Shown here in pieces: positions 9,792-21,541 of a stretch of DNA of 64,000 bases. The translations under genes and the position numbers were made by a program. The stretch comes from Chrysiogenes arsenatis DSM 11915 (lineage in GTDB: Bacteria; Chrysiogenota; Chrysiogenetes; Chrysiogenales; Chrysiogenaceae), in contig NZ_AWNK01000001.1 of NCBI RefSeq assembly GCF_000469585.1, forward strand, positions 367,357 through 431,356, given 5' to 3'. Positions within the stretch are counted from its first letter, which is position 1. The number at the start of each line of letters is the position of its first letter. Below the pieces are notes generated by a model. The model was not told the DNA's origin. It ran no database searches and saw only the letters and a program-made list of their open reading frames with translations.

Positions 9792-10837
9792 ACGGTTTTG
9801 CAACCACTTGCATTGCAAAGTGTTGTGCTGATTGTCCACGTGTCGCCAGCGCGTAAAAGCTTGTCAAGAGGTTGCTCGCCTTTTGAGGCAATAACCTGCT
9901 GCACTTGCTCGTGAACCATGAAGTCGTAAGACTTCTTCGCTGGGTCACAGTAGATAACCCCCAGCGCAACAGGCTGACCTTTTGACGGAGCCATATCGGC
10001 CAACAATGTAGCGAGTTGCAAGTTGGTTTCATCGTGAACGATGATAGCGCTTTCCGCAACGTCACTGACTTTCGCCATCTTGATTCTGAAACCATCCTGC
10101 ACAAGGCAAAGGTTGTTTTCGACACCGAAGATGAGTTTCTTTCCATGTTGCACATGGATCGTAAAGTCAGCTTTATCTTTGCCAGTAATTTTGTCGTGCG
10201 CGCCATCGTTGAAGATAACGCAGTTGCTGTACATTTCCATCAGGCTGAATCCAGGATGGTTCGCGCCACGGGTACAGATCTCTTCACCCATTTTGACATC
10301 TTTGTCAATCGAGCGAGCGACAAAGGTGCCGCCGATACCAAGCGCCGTTACCAGTGGATTCATCGGATAGTCGATAACGCCATACGGTGTGGTCTTGGTG
10401 ATTTGACCCATTTCAGAAGTCGGTGAGTACTGACCTTTGGTCAAGCCGTAGATCTTGTTGTTAATCAAAACATAGTTCAAGTTGATGTTACGACGGATAG
10501 CATGGATCCAGTGGTTCCCACCAATGGCCGTTGAGTCGCCGTCACCAGAGATTACCCATACGTCAAGGTCGGGCTTGCCAACCTTGAGGCCGCTGGCGAT
10601 AGCCGCAGCGCGTCCATGAATTGTGTGGAAGCCATACGTTTCCATATAATATGGGAAACGTGATGAACACCCAATACCAGAGACGATAGCAACTTCATCG
10701 CGTGGCTTAGCACGGTTAACCATCGCACCTTTAACAGAGTTGATAATTGCGTAGTCGCCGCAACCTGGACACCATTTTACTTCCGCTTTGGAAGTAAAGT
10801 AATTCTTATCCATTACTTCATTTACCGTTGTTGTCAT
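9788..10837 (-). CDS. korB: 2-oxoacid:ferredoxin oxidoreductase, beta (TPP-binding) subunit, probably 2-oxoglutarate
   Basis: 349 residues. The N-terminus carries KWCPGCGDYAI and the middle the thiamine diphosphate/Mg motif GDGDSTAIGGNHW followed by NNKIYGLTKGQ, typical of KorB-type beta subunits. With KorA it would oxidatively decarboxylate a 2-oxoacid to acyl-CoA while reducing ferredoxin, or run in reverse for carbon fixation. 2-Oxoglutarate is favoured over pyruvate because the partner is a gamma-alpha fusion and the neighbours are TCA-cycle genes; substrate cannot be proven from sequence. It starts 2 bp after korA (RBS AGGTGAG) and ends in an intrinsic terminator. No separate ferredoxin-like delta subunit lies nearby. 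Confidence 0.9.
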   Translation of the reverse strand: MTTTVNEVMDKNYFTSKAEVKWCPGCGDYAIINSVKGAMVNRAKPRDEVAIVSGIGCSSRFPYYMETYGFHTIHGRAAAIASGLKVGKPDLDVWVISGDGDSTAIGGNHWIHAIRRNINLNYVLINNKIYGLTKGQYSPTSEMGQITKTTPYGVIDYPMNPLVTALGIGGTFVARSIDKDVKMGEEICTRGANHPGFSLMEMYSNCVIFNDGAHDKITGKDKADFTIHVQHGKKLIFGVENNLCLVQDGFRIKMAKVSDVAESAIIVHDETNLQLATLLADMAPSKGQPVALGVIYCDPAKKSYDFMVHEQVQQVIASKGEQPLDKLLRAGDTWTISTTLCNASGCKTV

Positions 10838-10839
10838 GG

Positions 10840-12678
10840 TTACTCACCTAACATTTCGTTAACTTTGTCGATGACTTCGTACTCGCGGAAAGGATCGCCC
10901 TGAACCTTGTTCAGCGATACGGTATCAACGAGGAACTGACTGCGGATCAAAACGCTCAACTGACCAGTGTTCAATTCAGGGATCAACACTTTGTCGAAGT
11001 TAGCAATGATTTTTGCAAGGTTCGCCGGGAATGGGTTAATCCAGCGGAGGTTGATACTCGAAACCGACTTCCCTTGGAGAATCAAGCGGTCAACCGCGCC
11101 TTTCACAGCACCGTACGTTCCGCCCCAACCGATAACCAACACTTTTCCACTTTCCTTACCATTGACAACAGCGTTTGGCACATCGCGTACAATACCCGCA
11201 ACCTTATTCTTCCGAATATCGGTCATAATTTGGTGGTTCATTGGTACGTGGCTGACCGCTCCGGTCAGGACGTCTTTTTCCAAAGACCCAACGCGGTGTT
11301 GCAGACCCTTGGTGCCTGGGATCGCGATATTGCGCGCCAAGGTTTCTGGATCACGGCGGTATGATTTAAAGTCAGCATCTTCTTTGGTGAAGTTGGCTTC
11401 AAATGAAGGAAGTTCGCTTTCAAGGGGAACTTTCCATGGGCAAGAACCTTGGCCGATGTACCCGTCAGTAAGTAGAAGTACAGGTGTGCGGTACTTGATA
11501 GCGATTTGACATGCTTCAAAAGCAGCCATGAAACAGTCGTCTGGCGAGCCAGCAGCAATAACCGGCATTGGGCTGTCGCCGTTGCGGCCATACATCGCTT
11601 GCAAGAGGTCAGACTGTTCAGTCTTCGTTGGCAGACCAGTAGAAGGGCCACCACGCTGAACGTTTACGATAACCAATGGAATTTCCATGATTACGGCAAG
11701 ACCAAGCGCTTCGCCTTTTAGCGCAAGACCGGGACCAGAAGTAGTGGTTACCGCAAGCTTACCAGCGAATGCACCACCGATAGCGGCACAGATACCAGCA
11801 ATTTCGTCTTCCATCTGCATGGTGATCGCGCCAAAGTTTTTATGCTTTGATACTTCATGCAGAATATCGGTAGCCGGAGTTATTGGATACGAACCAAGGA
11901 GAAGTTGCATGTTAGATTTTTTGGCTGCCGCAATTAAACCAAGAGCAGCCGCTTCGTTCCCAGTAATGTTACGGTAGAAACCTGGCTCGATAGTAGCCGC
12001 TTTCAGATCGTAACGCTGTTGGAACATAACGGTCGTTTCACCGTAGTTCAAGCCAGCTTTAAAGACGATAGTGTTTGCTTCCGCAATTTTTGGCAGTTTC
12101 TTGCCGAATTTGGTGTTAATGAAGTTCAGTACGTCTTGTGGATTCTTGTTGAAAAGCCATACGAGCACACCAAGTACAAAGAAGTTTTTACAACGGTCTT
12201 TGTCTTTTGGCCCCATATCGAGGTCTTTCAGTGCTTCGCGGGTAAGGGTTGTGAAAGGAATCGATTTTACATCATAGCCTGCAAGTGTACCGTCTGTGCA
12301 TGGGTTGCTTTTAAAGCCAACTTTTTCCATAGCCTTTTCAGTAAACATGTCAGAGTCCGTGATAATCATCCCGCCCTTTACCACATGCTTATAACTGTGC
12401 TGAACTGCCGCCGGGTTCATGGCAACCAATACGTCTGGTGCATCCCCTGCCGTGTGAATGTCGCGACTGCCAAGCGCGATCTGGAAACCGGAAATCCCGG
12501 CCACCGTACCGGCCGGAGCACGGATTTCAGATGGATAATCTGGCAATGAATTTACGTCGTTACCACTTACAGCAGCCAGTGCTGTGAGCTGGTTTCCGAC
12601 AAGCTGCATCCCGTCACCAGAGTCGCCAGTAAATTTAATGACGACCTGATCAACGCTCTTGAGGCTAATTTGTCCCAT
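10840..12678 (-). CDS. korA: 2-oxoacid:ferredoxin oxidoreductase, fused gamma-alpha subunit
   Basis: 612 residues from the ATG at 12678, which has AGGAG 6 bp upstream; an in-frame TTG at 12693 overlaps this site and is less likely. Residues 1-190 are the gamma domain (FTGDSGDGMQLVGNQL near the start) and the remainder the alpha domain with the pyrimidine-binding fold (GSYPITPATDILH, TTTSGPGLALKGEALGLA). Gamma-alpha fusions of about 600 residues are usual for KorA/OorA-like enzymes. First gene of korA-korB. The promoter about 70 bp upstream contains a copy of the ATTGTATACAAT-type palindrome shared with mdh and icd. Confidence 0.9.
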   Translation of the reverse strand: MGQISLKSVDQVVIKFTGDSGDGMQLVGNQLTALAAVSGNDVNSLPDYPSEIRAPAGTVAGISGFQIALGSRDIHTAGDAPDVLVAMNPAAVQHSYKHVVKGGMIITDSDMFTEKAMEKVGFKSNPCTDGTLAGYDVKSIPFTTLTREALKDLDMGPKDKDRCKNFFVLGVLVWLFNKNPQDVLNFINTKFGKKLPKIAEANTIVFKAGLNYGETTVMFQQRYDLKAATIEPGFYRNITGNEAAALGLIAAAKKSNMQLLLGSYPITPATDILHEVSKHKNFGAITMQMEDEIAGICAAIGGAFAGKLAVTTTSGPGLALKGEALGLAVIMEIPLVIVNVQRGGPSTGLPTKTEQSDLLQAMYGRNGDSPMPVIAAGSPDDCFMAAFEACQIAIKYRTPVLLLTDGYIGQGSCPWKVPLESELPSFEANFTKEDADFKSYRRDPETLARNIAIPGTKGLQHRVGSLEKDVLTGAVSHVPMNHQIMTDIRKNKVAGIVRDVPNAVVNGKESGKVLVIGWGGTYGAVKGAVDRLILQGKSVSSINLRWINPFPANLAKIIANFDKVLIPELNTGQLSVLIRSQFLVDTVSLNKVQGDPFREYEVIDKVNEMLGE

Positions 12679-12746
12679 AACGTCTCCTGTCAATGGAATA
12701 ATTCACACTGTGAACTTCACATTTTTATGCGTCAACTGCATTGTAC

Positions 12747-12758
12747 ATTGTATACAGT
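12747..12758. promoter_or_regulatory. Putative operator, TCA-regulon palindrome, korAB copy
   Basis: ATTGTATACAGT, one mismatch from the perfect palindrome ATTGTATACAAT found at two other metabolic promoters in this window. It covers the predicted -10 of korAB. The trans-acting factor is unknown; the GTATAC core would fit a GntR-family dimer, which is inference. Confidence 0.6.
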
Positions 12759-12777
12759 CAAACGCTGTTTTTGTCAT
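12749..12777 (-). promoter_or_regulatory. Probable sigma70 promoter of korAB
   Basis: Minus strand: -35 ATGACA (12772-12777), 17-bp spacer, -10 TATACA (12749-12754). Expected transcription start near 12742, giving a leader of about 64 nt to the korA ATG. The -10 lies inside the palindromic operator. Confidence 0.6.
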
Positions 12778-12881
12778 ATAGCATTGGTCATGACTCTTGG
12801 CAAGGGCATTTTTCAGTTTCTTTACGAAGATCTGATCAACACTCCAAGTGAAAATACCATCATGCTCTGTTCCTGATAGAC

Positions 12882-12912
12882 AAAAAGGTGGAGCGCTTGG
12901 CTCCACCTTTTT
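12882..12912 (-). terminator. Intrinsic terminator after sdhB
   Basis: Perfect 12-bp inverted repeat aaaaaggtggag / ctccacctttt(t) with a 7-nt loop, 21 bp beyond the sdhB stop. A/T runs on both sides let it work in either direction. Confidence 0.85.
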
Positions 12913-12932
12913 ATAAACATTGTTCGTAAAAC

Positions 12933-13706
12933 TTAACCGCAAATTTTTGCTTTGATATACTCACGGTTCAGTTTAGCAATAAAGCGAACGCTGATCCCTT
13001 TCGGACAAGCCGCTTCGCACTCATAGTGGTTCGAACAGTTGCCAAACCCAAGTTTCACCATCGTGTCGGTCATATCACAGACGCGCTGAGCCGCTTCGAT
13101 GCGCCCTTGTGGGTAACTGGCAAGGTGCGTAACCTTGGCACCGACAAAGAGCATCGCTGATCCATTCGGACATGCCGCTACGCAAGCGCCGCAGCCAATA
13201 CATTCCGCCGCGTCCATACCGGTGTCGGCATCTGGCTTCGAAACAGGGATAGCGTTCCCGTCAGGTACCCCGCCAGTATGCGCAGAAATATACCCGCCAG
13301 ACTCGATCAATTTATCCATTGCAGTTCTATCAACCACAAGGTCACGAATGATCGGGAACGCTTTCGCGCGCCATGGCTCAAGGTAGATAGAATCGCCATC
13401 TTTAAAGCGACGCATATGCAACTGGCACGACGTCACCAAATCTTCTGGTCCATGCGGTACGCCGTTGACGACCATGCCACACGTGCCGCAAATACCTTCA
13501 CGGCAATCGTTATCAAAGACAATCGGGTCAATCCCCTGAGCGATAAGATCTTCGTTCAGCACGTCGATCATTTCAAGGAAAGACATTTCGGGGATAATGT
13601 TCTTGGCCGTATATTGCTCAAAACGCCCCTTTTCCTGAGCGTTTTTTTGCCGCCAAGCAAAAATCTTCAGGGTCATGGTTTCATGGTTTGATGCTGCGTG
13701 GCTCAT
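12933..13706 (-). CDS. sdhB: Succinate dehydrogenase/fumarate reductase iron-sulfur subunit
   Basis: 257 residues. The plant-type [2Fe-2S] ligands lie in [15 protein letters not shown], and the C-terminal half holds [15 protein letters not shown] and CEAACPKG, the cysteines for the [4Fe-4S] and [3Fe-4S] clusters. It carries electrons between the flavin of SdhA and the quinone site of the membrane anchor. Its ATG overlaps the sdhA stop by one base (TAATG), indicating translational coupling. Third gene of sdhCAB, followed by a strong terminator. Sequence alone does not tell whether the complex mainly oxidises succinate or reduces fumarate. Confidence 0.95.
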   Translation of the reverse strand: MSHAASNHETMTLKIFAWRQKNAQEKGRFEQYTAKNIIPEMSFLEMIDVLNEDLIAQGIDPIVFDNDCREGICGTCGMVVNGVPHGPEDLVTSCQLHMRRFKDGDSIYLEPWRAKAFPIIRDLVVDRTAMDKLIESGGYISAHTGGVPDGNAIPVSKPDADTGMDAAECIGCGACVAACPNGSAMLFVGAKVTHLASYPQGRIEAAQRVCDMTDTMVKLGFGNCSNHYECEAACPKGISVRFIAKLNREYIKAKICG

Positions 13707-15622
13707 TACTTGTAGCTCCTTACGGCAAGGTGAACGTTTTCGAACTTCAGGGGCTCTTTGTGGAGTTCAGGTTCTTTATTAACACCTTTATACTCCCACG
13801 CACCAACGTAACAGAAGTTTTCGTCATCGCGCATTGCCTCGCCATCTTCAGACTGGTATTCCGTACGGAAGTGACCACCACATGACTCTTTGCGATGCAG
13901 TGCGTCACGGGCAAACAGCTCACCAAACTCAAGGAAGTCGGCAACCCGGCCAGCATTTTCAAGCTGTTGGTTGAGTTCTGCCCCAGAGCCAGTGACTTTC
14001 ACGTTTTGCCAGAACTCCTCACGCAACTTTGGAATTTCTTCCAGAGCGTACTTGAGACTGGCTTCGTTGCGCGCCATACCGACATTTTCCCACATAATCT
14101 TACCAAGCGAGCGGTGGAATTCAGTAACGGTTTTCTTACCGTTAATGCCAATCAAGCGCTTCGTATTCGCTTCAACTTCCGCTTTCGCGGCTTTAAAGGC
14201 AGGATGGTCATCTTTAATCGTTCCTGGAGTAATACGCGCCAAGTAGTCGGCAATAGTATAAGGAATGACAAAGTAACCGTCGGCCAAGCCCTGCATCAAC
14301 GCTGAAGCGCCAAGGCGGTTCGCACCGTGAACCGAGAAGTTCGCCTCACCCAAAACAAAAAGACCAGGGATATTGCTTTGCAGATTGTAGTCAACCCAGA
14401 GGCCACCCATTGAGTAGTGAGGCGCAGGGTACATCCGCATTGGAACTTTGTAGGCATTTTCATCCGTGATTTTTTCATACATCTGGAAGAGGTTGCCGTA
14501 ACGCTCACGAATTTTGTCTTCACCGAGGCGGTTGATCGAAGAAGCGAAGTCAAGGTAAACACCACGTCCGCCAGGCCCTACACCGCGACCATCGTCACAC
14601 TGCTCTTTAGCAGCGCGCGAAGCGATATCGCGTGGCGCAAGGTTGCCGAAGCTTGGGTACTTCCGCTCAAGATAGTAATCGCGAGCTTCGTCAGGAATTT
14701 CACTGACTGGCTTGCCGCAATCTTCTTTTTTCTTCGGAACCCAGCAACGGCCATCGTTACGCAGTGATTCTGACATCAACGTCAGCTTCGACTGGTGGTC
14801 GCCAGACTGTGGAATACAGGTTGGATGGATCTGTGTATAGCAAGGGTTCGCAAAATATGCGCCCTTCTTCGCGGCTTTCCACTGTGCGGTAACAGAACAA
14901 CCCATAGCGTTGGTAGAAAGGTAGAATACGTTGACATACCCACCGGTTGCGAGGCAAACCGCGTCGCCCCAGTAGGTTTCGATTTCGCCATTCACGAGGT
15001 TACGGCAGATGATACCGCGAGCCACACCGTCTACCACAACAAGATCGAGCATTTCGCGACGCGCGAACATTTTCACGCTGCCAGCGTTAATTTGGCGCGC
15101 AAGCGCCTGATACGCGCCAAGCAACAGCTGCTGACCCGTCTGGCCACGAGCGTAGAAAGTACGAGAAACCTGCGCACCACCGAAAGAACGGTTGTCAAGG
15201 TAGCCAGCATAATCACGCGCGAAAGGAACCCCTTGCGCAACGCACTGATCAATAATGTTGTTACTGACTTGCGCCAGACGCCATACATCAGCTTCACGAG
15301 CGCGGAAATCGCCGCCCTTAATCGTGTCATAAAACAGGCGGTAGATAGAGTCGCCGTCGTTTGGATAGTTCTTCGCTGCGTTGATGCCGCCCTGCGCTGC
15401 AATAGAGTGCGCACGGCGTGGGCTGTCCTGATAGCAGAACGCCTCAACGTTATAGCCCAGTTCGCCAAGACTGGCGGCACCAGCGGCACCGGCAAGACCA
15501 GTTCCGACCATCAGTACTTTGAACTTCCGCTTATTGGCTGGGTTTACCAGCTTCATGTCGAAGCGGTGCTTATCCCATGTTTTTTCAATTGGTCCAGAAG
15601 GACATTTTCCGTCGAGAATCAC
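13706..15622 (-). CDS. sdhA: Succinate dehydrogenase/fumarate reductase flavoprotein subunit
   Basis: 638 residues, the size of type-B flavoproteins. A dinucleotide fold ([20 protein letters not shown]) near residue 36 is followed by [13 protein letters not shown], the segment with the histidine that binds FAD covalently. Catalytic-region signatures such as [18 protein letters not shown] are intact. It interconverts succinate and fumarate on the cytoplasmic side of the membrane. Translation begins at a GTG (15622) after AAGGGGG; no better ATG exists. Single-anchor organisation (one SdhC, no SdhD) matches the Wolinella/Bacillus-type di-haem complexes. Confidence 0.95.
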   Translation of the reverse strand: MILDGKCPSGPIEKTWDKHRFDMKLVNPANKRKFKVLMVGTGLAGAAGAASLGELGYNVEAFCYQDSPRRAHSIAAQGGINAAKNYPNDGDSIYRLFYDTIKGGDFRAREADVWRLAQVSNNIIDQCVAQGVPFARDYAGYLDNRSFGGAQVSRTFYARGQTGQQLLLGAYQALARQINAGSVKMFARREMLDLVVVDGVARGIICRNLVNGEIETYWGDAVCLATGGYVNVFYLSTNAMGCSVTAQWKAAKKGAYFANPCYTQIHPTCIPQSGDHQSKLTLMSESLRNDGRCWVPKKKEDCGKPVSEIPDEARDYYLERKYPSFGNLAPRDIASRAAKEQCDDGRGVGPGGRGVYLDFASSINRLGEDKIRERYGNLFQMYEKITDENAYKVPMRMYPAPHYSMGGLWVDYNLQSNIPGLFVLGEANFSVHGANRLGASALMQGLADGYFVIPYTIADYLARITPGTIKDDHPAFKAAKAEVEANTKRLIGINGKKTVTEFHRSLGKIMWENVGMARNEASLKYALEEIPKLREEFWQNVKVTGSGAELNQQLENAGRVADFLEFGELFARDALHRKESCGGHFRTEYQSEDGEAMRDDENFCYVGAWEYKGVNKEPELHKEPLKFENVHLAVRSYK

Positions 15623-15632
15623 GTTTTCCCCC

Positions 15633-16301
15633 TTATACTTTCACGATGCCGAGCAATACGGAGACGGGAAATGTGACGTATCCCAGTGCAATAGCCGCTG
15701 CCACGACGTAACCGATTTTCTGGAGAGTCCCCAGAATCGGACCGTTGTTCAAACCAAGCGTTTGGAGCATGCTCGAAAGACCATGGCTGATGTGGAACAG
15801 TAATGCGAACATAGCGATGATGTACACAGCTGCAATCGCGAAGTTTTCAAAGCTGAGCACAACCATCGTATACACGTCAAAACGACCCGCAGCATCGATT
15901 CCCTGTGAAATTTCGGGATTCGTAATGCGCACGGTAAAGTGGAGCAAGTGGTACACAACAAAACCCAAAATAACCACACCAGTGTAGATCATGCTCTTGG
16001 CAGCTACCGTCGTGCGCAGGTCTTTTTTGTGCATGTACTGAATTGGACGTGCATCGCGGTTTTCCGCGGTGAGTTGAATACCTAAAATCACGTGGAAAAT
16101 AAACAGAACGGCCATAACAAGGCGGAAGATCCAGACACCAGCCCCGAGGCTGTGCAGGAATTCAGCATACGCATTGAGCCCATCTGGCCCAATAAAAAGT
16201 GAACTGTTACCAAGCATGTGGATGACAAGAAACAGAAACATCAGCAGGCCAGTGATAGCCATGAAGATTTTCCGACCCACAGCACTTTGGAGAATGGACA
16301 T
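15633..16301 (-). CDS. sdhC: Succinate dehydrogenase/fumarate reductase cytochrome b subunit (single-anchor type)
   Basis: 222 residues with five hydrophobic segments (about 13-32, 60-80, 105-125, 150-175, 190-215). Histidines in the helices ([27 protein letters not shown]) are the expected axial ligands of two b haems. This is the cytochrome b558 family of type-B complexes, in which one polypeptide anchors SdhAB and exchanges electrons with quinone. First gene of sdhCAB, 10 bp before sdhA. It lies just behind the mdh terminator with only about 35 bp for a promoter, so partial read-through from mdh is possible. Confidence 0.9.
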   Translation of the reverse strand: MSILQSAVGRKIFMAITGLLMFLFLVIHMLGNSSLFIGPDGLNAYAEFLHSLGAGVWIFRLVMAVLFIFHVILGIQLTAENRDARPIQYMHKKDLRTTVAAKSMIYTGVVILGFVVYHLLHFTVRITNPEISQGIDAAGRFDVYTMVVLSFENFAIAAVYIIAMFALLFHISHGLSSMLQTLGLNNGPILGTLQKIGYVVAAAIALGYVTFPVSVLLGIVKV

Positions 16302-16344
16302 GTTGCATCCCCTCTTTACGTAAAAATTTAATAAACCTAAAAAA

Positions 16345-16364
16345 AGGTGGGGAATGCCCCACCT
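16345..16364 (-). terminator. Intrinsic terminator after mdh
   Basis: Stem aggtgggg / ccccacct with a 4-nt loop; on the minus strand it is followed by a run of seven T. It lies between mdh and sdhC, which separates them unless read-through occurs. Confidence 0.85.
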
Positions 16365-16382
16365 GATTTTCCTAAATAAGCA

Positions 16383-17357
16383 TTATGCAGGTGCGAGAAC
16401 CTTATCCATTGCGCCAACAAGTTCTTCAACTGCGTCGCAAGAGATTTTGAGAAGCTTGGTTTCTTCAGCGTCGAGATCCATTTCAATGATCTGTTCAATC
16501 CCTTCAGCACCAAGAACTACAGGAACGCCAACGTAGAATCCTTTTACGCCGTATTCGCCGTTCAAGAGAGCGCAAACAGGAAGCAGACGCTTCTGGTCGC
16601 GTAGGATCGCTTCAACCATAGCAATAGCCGAAGAAGCAGGAGAGTAGAACGCTGAACCGTTTCCGAGCAGCTTAACAACTTCGCCACCAGCGCCTTTAGT
16701 ACGCTCAACCATAGCAGTCATGACTTCTTCAACTTTCGTCATGTCGCCTTTGTATTTTTTCTTCAACAGTTCATACACAGGAATACCATTGACGTTTGCG
16801 AAGCGCTTAATAGGCACCATCGTGTCGCCGTGACCACCAAGAACCATTGCGTTAACGTCTTTTACCGATACGCCGAGTTCCCATGCGATGAACGAGGAGA
16901 AACGAGCAGAGTCAAGCACGCCAGCCATACCCATTACGCGCTTGCTTGGGAAACCAGTGATGCGTTGGCACAGAGTAACCATTGCGTCAAGTGGGTTAGA
17001 GATAACGATAACAAAAGCGTTCGGAGCGTACTGCTTAATCCCTTCAGCAACCTGAGTCATGATCTTGGCATTTGTCGCCAACAGATCGTCGCGGCTCATG
17101 CCTGGCTTGCGCGGTAGACCGGCAGTGACGATAACAACATCAGAACCTTTGATGTCAGCATACTCATTTGCACCCTTGAGTTCGACATCAAAGCCATCAA
17201 CACGGCTGGCTTCAGCGATGTCAAGAGTTTTCCCCATCGGCATGTTCTGCACGATGTCGAACAGAACCACGTCGCCGAGTTCACGCAGTGCGCAGAGTTG
17301 GGCGAGAACGCCACCAATTTGACCGCCACCGATTAAAGCAATCTTTTTACGGGCCAT
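16383..17357 (-). CDS. mdh: Malate dehydrogenase (NAD-dependent, LDH-like)
   Basis: 324 residues. N-terminal NAD fold ([16 protein letters not shown]), substrate loop with paired arginines ([11 protein letters not shown]), and the catalytic histidine in [10 protein letters not shown]. The arginine in the loop rather than glutamine, plus length, points to the LDH-like type-3 malate dehydrogenase. It reversibly oxidises malate to oxaloacetate in the cytoplasm. Start ATG at 17357 follows AAGGAGG. It has its own terminator and a promoter about 190 bp upstream whose start region carries the shared palindrome. Confidence 0.95.
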   Translation of the reverse strand: MARKKIALIGGGQIGGVLAQLCALRELGDVVLFDIVQNMPMGKTLDIAEASRVDGFDVELKGANEYADIKGSDVVIVTAGLPRKPGMSRDDLLATNAKIMTQVAEGIKQYAPNAFVIVISNPLDAMVTLCQRITGFPSKRVMGMAGVLDSARFSSFIAWELGVSVKDVNAMVLGGHGDTMVPIKRFANVNGIPVYELLKKKYKGDMTKVEEVMTAMVERTKGAGGEVVKLLGNGSAFYSPASSAIAMVEAILRDQKRLLPVCALLNGEYGVKGFYVGVPVVLGAEGIEQIIEMDLDAEETKLLKISCDAVEELVGAMDKVLAPA

Positions 17358-17537
17358 GAGTGCCTCCTTAAAATTTGCCGCCCCACAATGGGAGCGAGTA
17401 TTGATGAAAAAACTATACGTATTGCCGAATTACCATTTGTAAAGTAGTACGCATCCCCTACGAGCACTGCCTATTTCGTGACACACACGGTAGACAAAAC
17501 CAAGAAGAACGGAACTTCTGAAAAGGCGCTATGCGGC

Positions 17538-17549
17538 ATTGTATACAAT
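17538..17549. promoter_or_regulatory. Putative operator, TCA-regulon palindrome, mdh copy
   Basis: Perfect ATTGTATACAAT. It lies just downstream of the predicted mdh -10, covering the expected transcription start, a typical place for a repressor. Confidence 0.65.
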
Positions 17550-17554
17550 ATGCG

Positions 17555-17583
17555 ATACTAGGAAATCGACTCTCCACTGTCAA
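17555..17583 (-). promoter_or_regulatory. Probable sigma70 promoter of mdh
   Basis: Minus strand: -35 TTGACA (17578-17583), 17-bp spacer, -10 TAGTAT (17555-17560). The start would fall near 17548, leaving an unusually long leader of about 190 nt in which I see no riboswitch or clear hairpin. Confidence 0.6.
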
Positions 17584-17616
17584 GTCAAAAGATGTTTGTT
17601 TCCCGTCACAGTTCCC

Positions 17617-19002
17617 TCAATAGCGGTATTCATTCGACTTATACGGCCCGGCAACTGGAACACCAAGGTAGGCTGCCTGCACATCGCTCATGCGAGTAAT
17701 CACACCGCCAAAGCCCTCAACCATGTACCGCGCAACTTCTTCATCCAATAATTTCGGCAATACCTCAACACTCAACATCTGGCTCTTTTGCCCGACGGTC
17801 AAAGCAGCGAATTGCGCTTTATACAGGTGAATTTGCGCCAATACCTGGTTCGCAAATGACCCATCCATAATGCGGCTTGGATGCCCCGTAGCATTGCCAA
17901 GGTTGACCAAACGCCCCTCAGATAAAAGCAGCAAGTAATCCGCGCTTCCTTGATTCGGCTCTGATCCCGCTGAGCAATCGCGATAAATCTTATGTACTTG
18001 CGGCTTTACCTCTTCCCATGCCCACTGCTTGCGCAAGAACGCTGTATCGATTTCGTTATCAAAATGGCCGATATTGCACACCACCGCACCGCGCTTGAGC
18101 GCCGCCAGCATGTGCGCATCGCAGACATTGACATTGCCCGTCGTCGTTACCAGCAAATCAATTTTCCCGAGCAGTGCCGCGTCAACGCCGGCCGCTGTTC
18201 CTGTATTGATACCGTTGATATACGGCGAAACGACCTCGTACCCATCCATACAAGCCTGCATCGCGCAGATCGGGTCGATCTCGGTCACTTTGACAATCAT
18301 CCCTTCTTGACGCAGCGACGCCGCCGAGCCCTTTCCAACATCACCGTATCCGATAACCAACGCTTGTTTACCGGAAAGCAGGTGATCCGTTGCCCGCTTC
18401 ACGGCATCGTTCAAACTATGACGGCAACCATATTTATTATCATTCTTTGACTTCGTAACCGAATCATTGACATTGATCGCGGGAATTCTCAGTGTCCCCT
18501 TTTGGAGCATTTCCTGCAAGCGGTGCACGCCCGTTGTCGTCTCCTCAGACACACCATGAATGCCATCCAATAAATGCGGATACTTTTCGTGCAAGAGCGC
18601 CGTCAAATCGCCACCATCATCCAGCACCATATTTGGCACCCAACCATTCGGGCCATGAATAGTCTGCTCGACACACCACCAGTATTCCTCTTCCGTCTCG
18701 CCTTTCCAAGCAAAAACCGGAATACCAGCTGCCGCAATCGCCGCCGCCGCATGGTCTTGCGTTGAGAAAATATTACACGAGCTCCAGCGCACTTCGGCAC
18801 CGAGGCTCACCAACGTTTCAATCAACACCGCCGTTTGAATCGTCATGTGAATGCAGCCAGTAATGCGAGCCCCTTGCAGCGGTTGTTCCGCATGGTATTT
18901 CGCACGAATTTTCATCAAAGCGGGCATTTCTGTTTCCGCAATCCGAATCTCACGACGCCCCCAAGCGGCCAAAGAGAGGTCTGCTACTTTGTAATCACTC
19001 AT
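17617..19002 (-). CDS. ahcY: S-adenosylhomocysteine hydrolase
   Basis: 461 residues from the ATG at 19002. The frame stays open for 43 further codons upstream, but homologues begin at [16 protein letters not shown] and a GGAGGA site precedes this ATG. The NAD-binding loop [14 protein letters not shown] and the downstream [17 protein letters not shown] are diagnostic. The enzyme splits S-adenosylhomocysteine into adenosine and homocysteine, relieving product inhibition of methyltransferases. No methionine-cycle gene adjoins it. It is divergent from icd across about 240 bp that contain the shared palindrome, so the two genes may share control. Confidence 0.96.
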   Translation of the reverse strand: MSDYKVADLSLAAWGRREIRIAETEMPALMKIRAKYHAEQPLQGARITGCIHMTIQTAVLIETLVSLGAEVRWSSCNIFSTQDHAAAAIAAAGIPVFAWKGETEEEYWWCVEQTIHGPNGWVPNMVLDDGGDLTALLHEKYPHLLDGIHGVSEETTTGVHRLQEMLQKGTLRIPAINVNDSVTKSKNDNKYGCRHSLNDAVKRATDHLLSGKQALVIGYGDVGKGSAASLRQEGMIVKVTEIDPICAMQACMDGYEVVSPYINGINTGTAAGVDAALLGKIDLLVTTTGNVNVCDAHMLAALKRGAVVCNIGHFDNEIDTAFLRKQWAWEEVKPQVHKIYRDCSAGSEPNQGSADYLLLLSEGRLVNLGNATGHPSRIMDGSFANQVLAQIHLYKAQFAALTVGQKSQMLSVEVLPKLLDEEVARYMVEGFGGVITRMSDVQAAYLGVPVAGPYKSNEYRY

Positions 19003-19101
19003 AAAAAATTGTGTCCTCCAAATATGTGGTAGCGAATAGTACAACGACCCGATAAAAAATTCATCGTGAAAGTTGCTTTTTTTGACGCGAAGGGAAGGAT
19101 C

Positions 19102-19130
19102 TTGACAGTCCGCTTCGCACATTGTATACA
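19102..19130 (+). promoter_or_regulatory. Strong sigma70 promoter of icd
   Basis: -35 TTGACA (19102-19107), 17-bp spacer, -10 TATACA (19125-19130). The start would fall near 19137, about 106 nt before the icd ATG. The -10 lies within a perfect 20-bp palindrome. Confidence 0.75.
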
Positions 19131-19136
19131 ATGTGC
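19117..19136. promoter_or_regulatory. Putative operator, TCA-regulon palindrome, icd copy
   Basis: GCACATTGTATACAATGTGC, a perfect 20-bp palindrome over the icd -10. It is the longest of three related sites (see 12747 and 17538). Binding there would block RNA polymerase. Confidence 0.7.
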
Positions 19137-19194
19137 ACTATGAGCATAACGGGGTTATAAATCTCGACAGCACTGAAACCGAGTTTCGCGATAA

Positions 19195-21474
<2,280 letters not shown>

Positions 21475-21491
21475 TCTGACAGCATCAATAC

Positions 21492-21532
21492 AAAAGCCCC
21501 CGGTTGCTACAAGAGCGATCGGGGGCTTTTTT
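21492..21532. terminator. Bidirectional intrinsic terminator between icd and narK2
   Basis: Stem gcccccg (21496-21502) / cgggggc (21520-21526), followed by TTTTTT on the plus strand and by AAAA-complement T's on the minus strand. It lies between the converging ends of icd and the nar operon. Confidence 0.85.
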
Positions 21533-21541
21533 GTTACGTCA

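Noticed and set aside
19003..19110. SAH riboswitch upstream of ahcY
   Set aside because: The leader is AT-rich and lacks the paired GC-rich core expected for that RNA.
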